NCBI RefSeq assembly: GCF_010119935.1
Contig: NZ_CP048209.1
Span: forward strand, 4,343,001 to 4,407,000
From: Paenibacillus lycopersici
GTDB taxonomy: Bacteria; Bacillota; Bacilli; Paenibacillales; Paenibacillaceae
Direction of reading: 5' to 3'
Length of the DNA stretch: 64,000 nt
Positions 54,251-62,737 of the stretch are shown here, one piece after another. Under the pieces are notes generated by a model. The model was not told the DNA's origin. It worked only from the letters and a program-made list of their open reading frames with translations, and made no database searches. The stretch's first letter is position 1; each line of letters begins with the position of its first letter. Position numbers and translations under genes: made by a program.

Positions 54251-54305
54251 CGGAATGCATTCGCTATGTAACCACTATCCTATTATACCGCAAAGGATGA
54301 TTCAT

Positions 54306-55214
54306 ATGACGCGAAAACCGCGCATCGCCGTCGTCGGCAGTTTGAACATGGATCTCGTCATTTCCATGCCGCGCATGCCGCGCATGGGCGAATCGATGCA
54401 AGGGGACGACATCCATTACATATCCGGAGGGAAAGGCGCGAACCAAGCGGTCGGCTGCGCCAAGCTTGGCGCGAACGTCGACATGATCGGCGCTGTCGGG
54501 AATGACGGCTTCGGCGCGCAAATTCTGGAGCGGATGAACGGCTTCGGCGTCGGAACGGCAGCGATCGCCGTCCTGGAGAACGTTCCGACCGGTACGGCCA
54601 CCATCCTGCATACGGAAGGCGACAACTGCATTGTCGTCGTGCCCGGCGCGAACGGGAAGTGTACGCCGGAACAAATCCAGGCCCACGCCTCCATGATCGC
54701 GGGCGCGGACGCCTTGATCGTACAGCTCGAAATCCCGCTGCCGGCCGTGGAAGCGGCGCTGCGGATCGCCCGCGAAGCCGGCATCCCCACGATCATCAAC
54801 CCCGCCCCGGCGGCTGCGCTGACGGACGAGCAGCTCGGGCTCGGCGACTATTTCACGCCGAACGAGACCGAGTTTGAATTCTACTGCGGCGCCTCCGCAT
54901 CGACCGAAGAGGAATTGTTCGGTCAGATGCATGCATGGAAGAAGCGGTTCCCGCAGCAGACGCTGATCGTCACGCGCGGCAAGCACGGCATCTCCTGCCT
55001 GGCCGGGGACGAGATCGTCACGGTTCCCGCTCCGCTTGTGAGCGTCGTCGATACGACGGGCGCCGGCGATTCCTTCAACGCCGCGCTATGCTTCGGGCTC
55101 GCGTCGGGCTGGGAGCTTGAACGGACGCTGCCGCTGGCCGTTAAGGCCGCGTCGCATTCGGTCACCGTCTTCGGCGCGCAGGACGGCATGCCGGCGCTGT
55201 CGGATTTGGAGTAG
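54306..55214 (+). CDS. rbsK: Ribokinase (PfkB family)
   Basis: Phosphorylates ribose at O5. The 302-aa protein has the PfkB N-terminal VVGSLNMDLVISMPRMPRMG, the substrate-binding SGGKGANQAVGCAKLG, FTPNETEF, and the C-terminal ATP/anion-hole signature VDTTGAGDSFNAALCFGLA with the catalytic Asp. ATG 54306 follows AAAGGATGA; upstream in-frame ATGs lack a site. No ribose transporter genes accompany it, so it may serve nucleoside salvage. Related PfkB sugar kinases cannot be fully excluded. Confidence 0.9.
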   Translation: MTRKPRIAVVGSLNMDLVISMPRMPRMGESMQGDDIHYISGGKGANQAVGCAKLGANVDMIGAVGNDGFGAQILERMNGFGVGTAAIAVLENVPTGTATILHTEGDNCIVVVPGANGKCTPEQIQAHASMIAGADALIVQLEIPLPAVEAALRIAREAGIPTIINPAPAAALTDEQLGLGDYFTPNETEFEFYCGASASTEEELFGQMHAWKKRFPQQTLIVTRGKHGISCLAGDEIVTVPAPLVSVVDTTGAGDSFNAALCFGLASGWELERTLPLAVKAASHSVTVFGAQDGMPALSDLE

Positions 55215-55280
55215 GTTTCAGAACATCCGATTGTTTCGCTGTTCGCGGGTTCGCGGTTCGCGGACTTGCGAGCTTGCGGG

Positions 55281-55450
55281 CTTGCAGGCTTGCGAGCTAG
55301 CAGCCCTGCGGTCCTGTGGACTCGCGGGCTTGCGGTTCGCGGACTTACGGACTCGCGATCTTGCTGTCTCGCTGTATCGCGGGCTTGCGGACTTGCTGTC
55401 TTGCAGGCTTGCGGGCCAGCAGCCCTGCGGTCCTGTGGACTCGCGGTCTT
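55281..55450. repeat. Degenerate GC-rich repeat with a 50-bp direct duplication
   Basis: From the ribokinase end to about 55455 the sequence is a drifting series of GCGGGCTTGCGGACTT-like octamers. Within it, about 50 bp at 55281-55331 recur at 55400-55450 (period 119), both containing AGCAGCCCTGCGGTCCTGTG. Short frames here give only low-complexity peptides; I see no gene. Confidence 0.75.
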
Positions 55451-55620
55451 GCGAATCCTTTCCCTAACAATTTGATCGCCACGCGAGCAGCGCCGTCTCC
55501 TCTCGACCGTACGGCGTACTTCTCTTCCTCGTCGAACAGGCGATGCAGCTGCTGCATCGCCTCAGGCTGCCCGGGAAAGTTCGACGCCTTAGGTGTTGAA
55601 AGGATCGCCTTCTTCCGGGT
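55345..55620 (-). pseudogene. Possible gene remnant
   Basis: A minus-strand frame without a plausible start reads KASNFPGQPEAMQQLHRLFD then EEEKYAVRSRGDGAARVAIK before running into the GC-rich repeat. A second short frame at 56040-56145 carries a similar GEQATQQLHRL. Normal-looking composition plus partial repetition suggests decayed copies of one gene. The family is not recognised; chance cannot be ruled out. Confidence 0.3.
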
Positions 55621-55674
55621 CTAGCGGACATAGGTTCCTTTATTTTGACGAAATCAGACTTTTGGGGTTAACGA

Positions 55675-55752
55675 TCGGACACAGGATCCGCTAATATCCC
55701 CGAATAGCATCGAAAACAAGCTCATCGGCCGATATAGCGGATCTCCTGTCCG
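55675..55752. repeat. Imperfect inverted repeat element
   Basis: CGGACACAGGATCCGCTAAT (from 55676) is largely complementary to ATAGCGGATCTCCTGTCCG (ending 55752). A related AGCGGACATAGGTTCC stands at 55623. It looks like a small dispersed palindromic element. The remaining 55755-56334 bases hold only short chance frames. Confidence 0.5.
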
Positions 55753-56334
55753 CTTCCTTGCTTCGCCGGACGTACAGTGACCCAGCCGTCATGAAGATTG
55801 CAGGGTCGCAACGGTTGGAGCAGTCCCCGCCGGCGATGCGGCCATTGGATCGGTTCGAGCTCGAAGGCTCACGATGTTACGAGCTTGCTCGAATCATCCA
55901 TTACTTATAGGTGTTTCTCTCATTATGAGGCTGGTACGATTGCGCAGCCGTCACCTGTGGCGGAGTTTATCACATTCAGTGGGACTACAAACCGTAGTAC
56001 TACAAAGGTTAGTATAGGCTAGTTAAGGCTAGCACGGGCAAGTACAGGCGATGCAGCTGCTGCGTCGCCTGTTCGCCTATCCCGCATAGCTGCTGCGCCA
56101 TCGTCGACAGCGGCAAAGAAATCGCAAGCAACGGCGCTTGATTGCGTCAGCCAGGCTGCGCGCGTGTTGACGTAGGTTCACGAGCTTGCGCTTGTCCAGC
56201 AGCTAAGCGCCTCCAAACGCGGGCTTGCCTTCGCATTCGTTGGCAGCACAAGACGGCGCGGGCAAACGGTACGATGAATCCCGTTTGCCCGCGCCGCGAA
56301 CGCGAAGCTTATGCAAGACTGTATTCGAGACGGA

Positions 56335-57735
56335 TTAGAAGGTGCTCGCAGGCGTCGTGTCGGAGCACCAGCGCGTGTTGAACAGCTCGTGAAGCAGCAC
56401 GTCATGCGCATCCTTCGTGCCGATCCGGCGCAGCGCTTCCAGCGCATGGCCGCGCACGTAGCGGTTCTCGTCCTCCAGCGAGGCAGCGAGCGCCGGCACT
56501 GCGTCGGCAGCGGCTGCGCCGATGCGGACCAGCGCCAAGCCGGCCATGAACCGCACCTGCGTATCTTCGTCCGACAGCGCTTGAATGAGCGCCGGCACGA
56601 CGGATTGCGGATTAATGCTCATGATGCCGAGCGCGTCCACGGCCGTGCGGCGAATGACGGCCGACGGGTGATTCATGAGCGATGCCACTTTCGGCACGGC
56701 GCTCTCGGCGTAGCCGCGCAGCTCGGAGAGCGCGAAGGCGGCGTGGTTGACCGTCGTCTCGTTATCGCTCGCCAGCGCCGCCGTCAATCCGGCGACGGCA
56801 TCCGAACCGGCGGTCGACAAGCCGTACGATGCGATGCGCGAGACCCGCTTCGATTCGCCATGCAGCGCTTCGAGCAGCGCGCCGATGCCCGCCAGGCCGC
56901 TTGCCGCCAGGTCGTACGACGCGCCAAGCGCTTCCGGCTCGGTTCCTTCCGCCATGCGGGAAGCGAGCGCCGCAACGGCTTCGGCATCGGCCGGAAGGCT
57001 GTTCACGCGCGAAGCCGCGCGGCCGGAAAGCCAGTTCCATACGTCCTCGGCGATCGGCTGATATGCCGGACGCCCGCCTACGGACGCGATATCTCCGATT
57101 TCCGGCGCTTGGTTGTCCCAAGTCGGAACCGTCGGCGCTTGCGTGCGCATGAATTCGAACTTGAGCATGAAGCGCGGGTTGCCGAGCAAGTTCGGCGTCG
57201 AGCGATGCCAAATATCGTAGTGGATGAGCGCGAACGTGCCCGCTTCGCCTTTCGCCGTCGCTTCTTCCTCCATCTCGTCGGAAGCGAAATTGCGTCTGTC
57301 CTCGTAATGCGTTCCCGGCAGCACGCCGGTCGGTCCGAGCTCGGACGGCGTATCTTGCGGGAAGTACATGATCATCGCCCACCACGGATGGTGGTTGCGC
57401 AGCCGGTTGTAGCCCCAATAGCTGTCTTTGTGCCAGCCGCCCGGCGTCGGAATGGAATTGTAATGGCCGTGGCGATGCGTATGGAGCAAGTATTCCGGGC
57501 CAAGAACGCTCGTCAGCGCGCCCGTAATGACCGGATGCTCGAACACCCGCTGCAAATCGCGGATACGCGGCAAAATGTTGTTGCCCGGATTGCCTTCTTT
57601 ATCGTATATTTCGTTCAGCTGCGTCACGAGCCGGTCGTGAAACTCGCGGGGAAAATCAGTTTTGAGAATAAGAAATCCGTTGGCAATGAAAGATTTCATC
57701 TGTTCGTCATTCAGTAATAGCGGCTGCTGTGCCAT
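56335..57735 (-). CDS. PhyH-type dioxygenase fused to HEAT repeats
   Basis: A 466-aa two-part protein. Residues 1-235 are a phytanoyl-CoA-dioxygenase domain with the iron triad His102-x-Asp104 (GGWHKDSYWG) and His177 (YDIWHRSTPN), and Arg188 as likely 2-oxoglutarate ligand. Residues about 270-455 form HEAT-like helical repeats: NHAAFALSELRGYAESAVPK, IRRTAVDALGIM, VRFMAGLALVRIG and VRGHALEALRRIG. The repeats probably recruit a protein or lipid. It is divergent from an AraC regulator. The substrate is unknown. Confidence 0.88.
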   Translation of the reverse strand: MAQQPLLLNDEQMKSFIANGFLILKTDFPREFHDRLVTQLNEIYDKEGNPGNNILPRIRDLQRVFEHPVITGALTSVLGPEYLLHTHRHGHYNSIPTPGGWHKDSYWGYNRLRNHHPWWAMIMYFPQDTPSELGPTGVLPGTHYEDRRNFASDEMEEEATAKGEAGTFALIHYDIWHRSTPNLLGNPRFMLKFEFMRTQAPTVPTWDNQAPEIGDIASVGGRPAYQPIAEDVWNWLSGRAASRVNSLPADAEAVAALASRMAEGTEPEALGASYDLAASGLAGIGALLEALHGESKRVSRIASYGLSTAGSDAVAGLTAALASDNETTVNHAAFALSELRGYAESAVPKVASLMNHPSAVIRRTAVDALGIMSINPQSVVPALIQALSDEDTQVRFMAGLALVRIGAAAADAVPALAASLEDENRYVRGHALEALRRIGTKDAHDVLLHELFNTRWCSDTTPASTF

Positions 57736-57773
57736 CGTTCGATCGTCCTCCTTGGGGTTCTTTCTTCCCCTTC

Positions 57774-57801
57774 ATTATAGATTCGGGGAAGACGCTTTCA
57801 A
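57774..57801 (-). promoter_or_regulatory. Promoter of the PhyH-HEAT gene
   Basis: TTGAAA (57796-57801) and TATAAT (57774-57779) on the minus strand, 16 bp apart, about 40 bp upstream of the start. Confidence 0.6.
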
Positions 57802-57961
57802 ATGGATAGGGCTAAGAATGAAGGTGCCAAAGTTAAGGTGTACGTTCCCCCGCCGGCCAAAATCGACTATGATAGAGCCATAACGACGGTCAAGCCGGAT
57901 GGCGCGCGATGCGACGCACGCCTTACGCACCGCGGCTGACCGCCAGTGTAAGGAGACCCCC

Positions 57962-58795
57962 ATGAACATGAAACGCGAGCACAGCGCCTTGACCGACCTG
58001 CTGCATACGCTGCAAATCGATGTCATCTCCGCCTTCAAGACGCAGGTGACGCATGACTGGCATGATTATGACTTCGTGCCGGAATACAATAAGTTCTATT
58101 ACATCGTCGAGGGCGAAGGCTGGCTGAAATCCGGCGCGACGGAGCTGACGCCAACCCCCGGCGATCTGTGCATGCTGCCCGCGCACGTCATCCAGTCGTA
58201 TGCCGCGCAGAAGGGCCGGCCGCCGTTCCTGAAATATTGGTGCCACTTCACGGCGTCGATCGGCCCGTTCGACTTGTTCCAATGGATCGGCGCGCCCTTG
58301 TCGATCCCGATCGCGGACCGCGAGGAAATGACGGCGCTCTTCAAGCTGCTCGTCAGCCTGCGCGCCAACGATTCCGTCATCTCGCGGCTGCGCGAGAAAT
58401 CCGTCATGCTGGAAATAATCGCGCGCTATCTGGAGCATGTGCCGATCACCATTCTTCAGCATCGCTCGGAGGACTTGAAGCGCATTCAGTTCATCCAGTC
58501 CTACATCGACGGCCATATGGACAGCAGCTTGAAAGTCGAAGACATGGCGCGGGCGGCGCATCTGCATCCGAATTATTTTATCGCGTATTTCAAGAAGCAC
58601 TTCGGCGTCTCGCCGCTCAAGTACATGAACCGCCGGCGCGCGGACAAGGCGAAAATCCTGCTCACCACGACCTCGCTCAGCATCAAGGACGTCGCGGATC
58701 AGACGGGCTTCAAGGAAACGAACCATTTCGCGAAGTTCTTCCGCAAGGAGACGGGCCAAAGCCCGACGGAATACCGGCTGCTGAACGGCGGTTAA
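57962..58795 (+). CDS. AraC family transcriptional regulator
   Basis: A 277-aa regulator: cupin-like N-terminus (FYYIVEGEGWLKSGATELTP, GDLCMLPAHVIQSYAAQ), helical linker, and the double helix-turn-helix (LKVEDMARAAHLHPNYFIAY and IKDVADQTGFKETNHFAKFF) with the ending GQSPTEYRLLN. AAGGAG at 6 nt supports ATG 57962 rather than the longer frame from 57899. It most likely controls the divergent dioxygenase. Confidence 0.92.
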   Translation: MNMKREHSALTDLLHTLQIDVISAFKTQVTHDWHDYDFVPEYNKFYYIVEGEGWLKSGATELTPTPGDLCMLPAHVIQSYAAQKGRPPFLKYWCHFTASIGPFDLFQWIGAPLSIPIADREEMTALFKLLVSLRANDSVISRLREKSVMLEIIARYLEHVPITILQHRSEDLKRIQFIQSYIDGHMDSSLKVEDMARAAHLHPNYFIAYFKKHFGVSPLKYMNRRRADKAKILLTTTSLSIKDVADQTGFKETNHFAKFFRKETGQSPTEYRLLNGG

Positions 58796-58870
58796 ACGCG
58801 CTCAATGCGCATGACCGAGGCCGGTCATCCTCTTGCGCTGCCCGTCATTGCGCGCTGCGCCACGGTACAA

Positions 58871-58928
58871 GACAAAGGCTATCTCCAATAAGCGGCTTTA
58901 AGCCAAGCTTCCGGAGATAGCCTTTGTC
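58871..58928 (+). terminator. Terminator of the araC gene
   Basis: Exact 16-bp arms (GACAAAGGCTATCTCC and complement) enclose a 26-base loop with a smaller hairpin of its own, about 75 bp after the stop codon. Confidence 0.6.
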
Positions 58929-58960
58929 GCGATCCCTGCTGCAAATGGCGCGCTTCCGCA

Positions 58961-58993
58961 TAAAAACGCCTCTTGGTCGTCCCAAGAGGCGTT
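58961..58993 (-). terminator. Terminator of the stalk-domain protein gene
   Basis: On the minus strand AACGCCTCTTGG pairs exactly with CCAAGAGGCGTT around a 5-base loop and is followed by TTTTT. It lies about 35 bp past the stop at 59029. Confidence 0.9.
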
Positions 58994-59028
58994 CAATCGT
59001 TCGTTCGGCACGCATCGCGGCCGATGGA

Positions 59029-60192
59029 TTATTTGCGGATATTGAATCCGATGAAGGTCTTCGAATCCAGATCGTATACGACCGTCAGCGGTCCGAGCAG
59101 CTGGTCCTGATCCGTCGCGTACGTGACGGCCGCGAGCTTGCCGCCGCGATCCTTCGCTGCCTGCAGCAGCTGCTTCGCTTCGTCGGTCGAAGCCAGGACG
59201 CCGGAATCGGCCGCGTTCACGAGGCTCACTTCGGCATCGGCTTGCTTCGTCGTCACATGCTTCTTCTGCTCGTTCGTAAGCTTGTTCCAGGCGAGCGTCC
59301 GGAATTCGCCAACGGCTGCCGGCGTAAGCGCGTCCGCTTGATCCCCGAGCACGACCAGGTAGAACAGCGGGCTGATCGGCGGCAGGCTCTTCGTCATCAT
59401 CGGGCCGTAGTAGGCGCGCACCCTCATGCCGGCCTTCACGTTCTCCCAAGCGACCGGCTGCCCTTCCTTATCGACAACGCTCGTTTCTTTGCCCGCGTTC
59501 AGCACGACCGACGACAGCGAATCGCCGTCCGCGGCCTTCCCAAGCGTCACCTGCCACCCGTCATTCGTATGTTTCACCGTTTGCACGGCGTCTTCTTTGA
59601 TCAAGTGCTCGCTGCCGAGCGTCACCTTCGCGGCATGAGATTGTCCCGGATAGCTGAGTGCCATGACCGGTCCGTACGCCGCGGTAATTTCCGTGCCGGC
59701 CTTCAGCGCGCTCATCTCCGCGGCTTGACCGTTCGCGCCCGTCAGCTGCGTATCCTTGTCCACTGTCAGGATCACCCATCTGTTCGTGCCTTTGCCGATG
59801 ACATCCAGCTGGTACGAACCGTTCGGCAGTTTATTCACGCCTTGAATGATGCCCGCGAGCGTCATGTAGTTCGCCTCTTCCTGACCGCCGTTTCCATTAC
59901 CGTTTCCGCCGCCGTCATTGCCTCCGTCTCTTGACGTAAGCGACAAGGTCTTATCCTTCGCATCATAGCGAACGTCGTAGCCGAGCGCGTCCGCCTCGCT
60001 CTTCGCAGGCAAGTAGGCTTGACCGTTAATAAATACAGGCTTCAGCGAGGTTTGCTCGCCGTCTACCGTGACTTTGACATCGCTCCTGACGAATCCATTC
60101 ACCTTCTGCAAGAAGCCCGAAGCTTCCGCGGCGACCGCCGAGCCTAGCAGCCCTGCAAGCGTAGCGACGATAATGACTTTCTTCTTATTCAT
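59029..60192 (-). CDS. Secreted stalk-domain (copper amine oxidase N-like) protein
   Basis: A 387-aa exported protein with a signal peptide (KKVIIVATLAGLLGSAVAAE, cleavage near AEA). The stalk module (about 35-90: VKVTVDGEQTSLKPVFINGQ and YLPAKSEADALGYDVRYDAK) is the Cu-amine-oxidase N-terminal-like domain common in Paenibacillus surface proteins. A Gly/Asn linker follows, then two related beta-rich units of about 80 residues with the shared theme ITAAYGPVMALSYPG / RVRAYYGPMMTKSLPP. The C-terminal domain ends in DLDSKTFIGFNIRK. GGGAGGAGC precedes ATG 60192. Ligand and role are unknown. Confidence 0.82.
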   Translation of the reverse strand: MNKKKVIIVATLAGLLGSAVAAEASGFLQKVNGFVRSDVKVTVDGEQTSLKPVFINGQAYLPAKSEADALGYDVRYDAKDKTLSLTSRDGGNDGGGNGNGNGGQEEANYMTLAGIIQGVNKLPNGSYQLDVIGKGTNRWVILTVDKDTQLTGANGQAAEMSALKAGTEITAAYGPVMALSYPGQSHAAKVTLGSEHLIKEDAVQTVKHTNDGWQVTLGKAADGDSLSSVVLNAGKETSVVDKEGQPVAWENVKAGMRVRAYYGPMMTKSLPPISPLFYLVVLGDQADALTPAAVGEFRTLAWNKLTNEQKKHVTTKQADAEVSLVNAADSGVLASTDEAKQLLQAAKDRGGKLAAVTYATDQDQLLGPLTVVYDLDSKTFIGFNIRK

Positions 60193-60342
60193 AAATTCCT
60201 GCTCCTCCCGCTGTTCGCAATGATGTTGTAAGATCTTACATGTCCCTAGACGCGCGGGGGATGGAAAAGGTTGCAGCTTGACCTTTTGGATTCTTCGGCG
60301 CCATCCCGAATGACGACGATAGCGGCCCGATGGACGACAAAA

Positions 60343-60373
60343 CCGGCATGGAAGGCATCCATGCCGGCCGGAC
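60343..60373 (-). terminator. Terminator of the CDF transporter gene
   Basis: CCGGCATGGA and TCCATGCCGG form a 10-bp stem with a 5-base loop; on the minus strand TTTTG follows. Confidence 0.7.
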
Positions 60374-60381
60374 GGTTCGAT

Positions 60382-61308
60382 TCATTCATTCTCGTACCAC
60401 GGATTCAAATGAACGAGCACCTCGTCCACCTCGGGATGGGCGTCCCGCACTCTCTTCTTGATCTCCCGGATGATGTCATGCCCTTCCTGGATGGTGAGCG
60501 TGCCGTGCACCGCCACTCTCGCGTCCACGAGCACGTAATGTCCATGCTCGCGCGCGCGAAGCCGGTCGATCCGCTTCACTTCGCGCACCTCGCGGATATG
60601 CTCCAGAATATCTTCGATCTTATCGGGGCTCAGACTCTTATCCATCAGCACGTCGACCGTTTCCCGCGCCATGTCGAAGCCGAGCTTCAGGACGAGGAAC
60701 GAGACGATGACGCCCGCGGCCGGATCGCCGTAGCTCAGCCAATCGACGCCGTTCCGCTCGCCGATCCAGGCGAGTCCGATGCCGACCGTCGCCGCCAGGG
60801 AAGCGTACACGTCCGCCAGATGGTCGTAAGCCGTCGCCTTAAGCGCTTTGCTGTTGACGCGGTCCGCGATCCGCTTCGTATAGACGTACAGCACCTGCTT
60901 GACGAGGAGCGAGACGATCGCCGCCGTCAGCGCGATCAGATGCGCTTCGCCCGGCGGCCGGAAGAAGGCCAGAACGGCGTGATAGCCCATGTAGAGCGCC
61001 GCGATGACGAGGATGAACGCCACGACCCCCGCCCCAATCACTTCGGCTTTGCCGTGTCCGTACGGATGATCTTCGTCCGGCGGCTTGCCGGAGAGCCGCA
61101 TCGAGCTGTACGCGGTCGCGGTGGCGATGATGTCGCCGGCATTATGGATCCCGTCCGCGATCAGCACCTGGCTTTTGAACAGAATGCCCACGATCAGTTT
61201 CATGCCCGTAAGAAAGACATTGCTGAGCAGAGAAATCCACATGGCGATGATTGAAGAACGATTTTCCAAGCTGTCTCTCCTCAATTCCTCTCTGTTCTCG
61301 TAGGGCAT
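60382..61308 (-). CDS. Cation diffusion facilitator family transporter
   Basis: A 308-aa CDF exporter for Zn2+, Co2+, Mn2+ or similar ions. Six helices start at MWISLLSNVFLTGMKLIVGI. The metal-site motif LIADGIHNAGDI (H/D-x3-D in helix 2) and DEDHPYGHGKAEVIG follow, with AYDHLADVYASL in helix 5 as the second pair. The cytoplasmic domain (from about 210) ends EVDEVLVHLNPWYENE. ATG 61308 has a weak ribosome site, whereas TTG 61269 has GAGGAGAG 7 nt upstream and would give 295 aa; either is possible. Metal specificity is not predictable. Confidence 0.88.
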   Translation of the reverse strand: MPYENREELRRDSLENRSSIIAMWISLLSNVFLTGMKLIVGILFKSQVLIADGIHNAGDIIATATAYSSMRLSGKPPDEDHPYGHGKAEVIGAGVVAFILVIAALYMGYHAVLAFFRPPGEAHLIALTAAIVSLLVKQVLYVYTKRIADRVNSKALKATAYDHLADVYASLAATVGIGLAWIGERNGVDWLSYGDPAAGVIVSFLVLKLGFDMARETVDVLMDKSLSPDKIEDILEHIREVREVKRIDRLRAREHGHYVLVDARVAVHGTLTIQEGHDIIREIKKRVRDAHPEVDEVLVHLNPWYENE

Positions 61309-61332
61309 CTTACCATTCTTTCCCGTTACAAA

Positions 61333-62625
61333 TCAAATGCAGTCTATGCGCGAAATGATTTGCTCGCGCCGCGGCCCGACCGAAATACGCGTGATCGGGA
61401 CGCCGAGCAGCGTCTCGATGCGGCGGACATAGGCCTGCGCTTGCGGCGGCAGCTCGTCGAACGAGCGCGCCGCGGAAATGTCGCATTGCCAGCCCGGCAG
61501 CGCGGTCATGACCGGTTCGGCCGCTTCCAGCGGCGCCGTCGCCGGAAAATCGCCGGTAACGGTACCGTCCGGCAGCCGATACGCCTCGCAAACCGGAATT
61601 TCCGCCAAATACCCGAGCACGTCCAAATTCGTCAGCGTGACCGATGTCGCGCCCTGCAGGCTGCAGCCGTAACGGGTCGCCACGGCGTCGAACCAGCCGA
61701 CTCGCCTTGGCCGGCCCGTAACGGCCCCGTATTCGCCGGCATCGCCGCCACGGCGCCGGAGCTCTTCCGCTTCCGGACCATGCAGCTCCACGACGAACGG
61801 CCCGGCGCCGACGCAGCTGGAGTACGCTTTCGTAACGGCGACGATGTCGGCGATCGACCCGGGCGGCAGCCCCGCGCCGACCGACGCGAACCCCGCCAGC
61901 GTGGACGACGAGGTGGTGAATGGATAAATGCCGTGATCGGGGTCGCGAAGCGCGCCGAGCTGGCCTTCGACGATAATGCGTTGGCCTGCCGCGCGCGCCC
62001 GGTGCAGAAGCGCCGTCGTATCCGTTACGTACCGCGCGATTCGGGCGCCGGATGCCATCAGCTCCGGAAGCAGCGCCTCGGCCGAGAGCGGTTCATGTCC
62101 GTACAAGTGCCGAAGCAGCACGTTCTTGCTGGCAAGCGACTGCTCCAGACGGCGCCGCAAGCGGTCTTCGTCGTACAGATCGGACGCTTGTACGCCCAGC
62201 TTGGCGTACTTATCCGCATAGAACGGCGCGATGCCGCGCCTCGTCGAACCGAAGCTTGCCCCGCCGAGGCGCTCTTCCTCCAGCCGATCGAACAGCCGAT
62301 GGTACGGCATGACGACCTGCGCCCTGTCGGATATAGCGATCGCCGGCGCAGGAACTCCCCGCTTCTCCAGCTCCGCCAGTTCATGGAGCAGCACCTCGAT
62401 GTCCAGCGCCGTTCCCGGACCGATCACATTCGTTGCGGATGGATAAAAAACGCCCGATGGCAGCATCCGCAGCACGAATTTGCCGTAATCGTTCATAATC
62501 GTATGCCCCGCGTTGCTGCCTCCCTGGTAACGGACCACGAACGAAGCGTCCGCGGCCAAAATATCCGTCACCTTCCCTTTGCCTTCGTCTCCCCAATTCG
62601 CTCCTGCGACTGCCGTAACCGTCAT
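61333..62625 (-). CDS. purA: Adenylosuccinate synthetase
   Basis: Couples IMP, aspartate and GTP to adenylosuccinate. The 430-aa protein has the P-loop-like VAGANWGDEGKGKVTDILAA, VVRYQGGSNAGHTIMNDYGK, SFGSTRRGIAPFYADKYAKL and VTLTNLDVLGYLAEIPVCEAY. It is somewhat unusual: GGSNAGHT replaces the common GGNNAGHT, and the C-terminus reads GPRREQIIS instead of the usual GPGRDQTI. AAGGGGAG supports ATG 62625; 42 further codons lie in the promoter region. It is divergent from a LysR gene, so it may be a second, specially regulated PurA. Confidence 0.9.
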   Translation of the reverse strand: MTVTAVAGANWGDEGKGKVTDILAADASFVVRYQGGSNAGHTIMNDYGKFVLRMLPSGVFYPSATNVIGPGTALDIEVLLHELAELEKRGVPAPAIAISDRAQVVMPYHRLFDRLEEERLGGASFGSTRRGIAPFYADKYAKLGVQASDLYDEDRLRRRLEQSLASKNVLLRHLYGHEPLSAEALLPELMASGARIARYVTDTTALLHRARAAGQRIIVEGQLGALRDPDHGIYPFTTSSSTLAGFASVGAGLPPGSIADIVAVTKAYSSCVGAGPFVVELHGPEAEELRRRGGDAGEYGAVTGRPRRVGWFDAVATRYGCSLQGATSVTLTNLDVLGYLAEIPVCEAYRLPDGTVTGDFPATAPLEAAEPVMTALPGWQCDISAARSFDELPPQAQAYVRRIETLLGVPITRISVGPRREQIISRIDCI

Positions 62626-62667
62626 TGCCCGATCTCCCCTTGCCCCTGTGATTATGCTGCAAGGTTG

Positions 62668-62723
62668 ATTATAATGGAGACAATAGCATAAGAATAATTG
62701 ATATAAATAATATGAGCTATCAA
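62668..62723. promoter_or_regulatory. Shared purA-lysR control region
   Basis: On the minus strand TATAAT (62668-62673) is a likely -10 for purA. TTGATA (62698-62703) and TATCAA (62718-62723) form an inverted repeat with a 14-bp AT-rich spacer, a candidate LysR binding site upstream of both genes. Confidence 0.5.
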
Positions 62724-62737
62724 ATGAGGTAATAACT

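Noticed and set aside
55266-55475. Plus-strand frames rich in RACGLAG-type peptides
   Set aside because: Translation of the degenerate GC-rich repeat only; no start signal and no conserved sequence.
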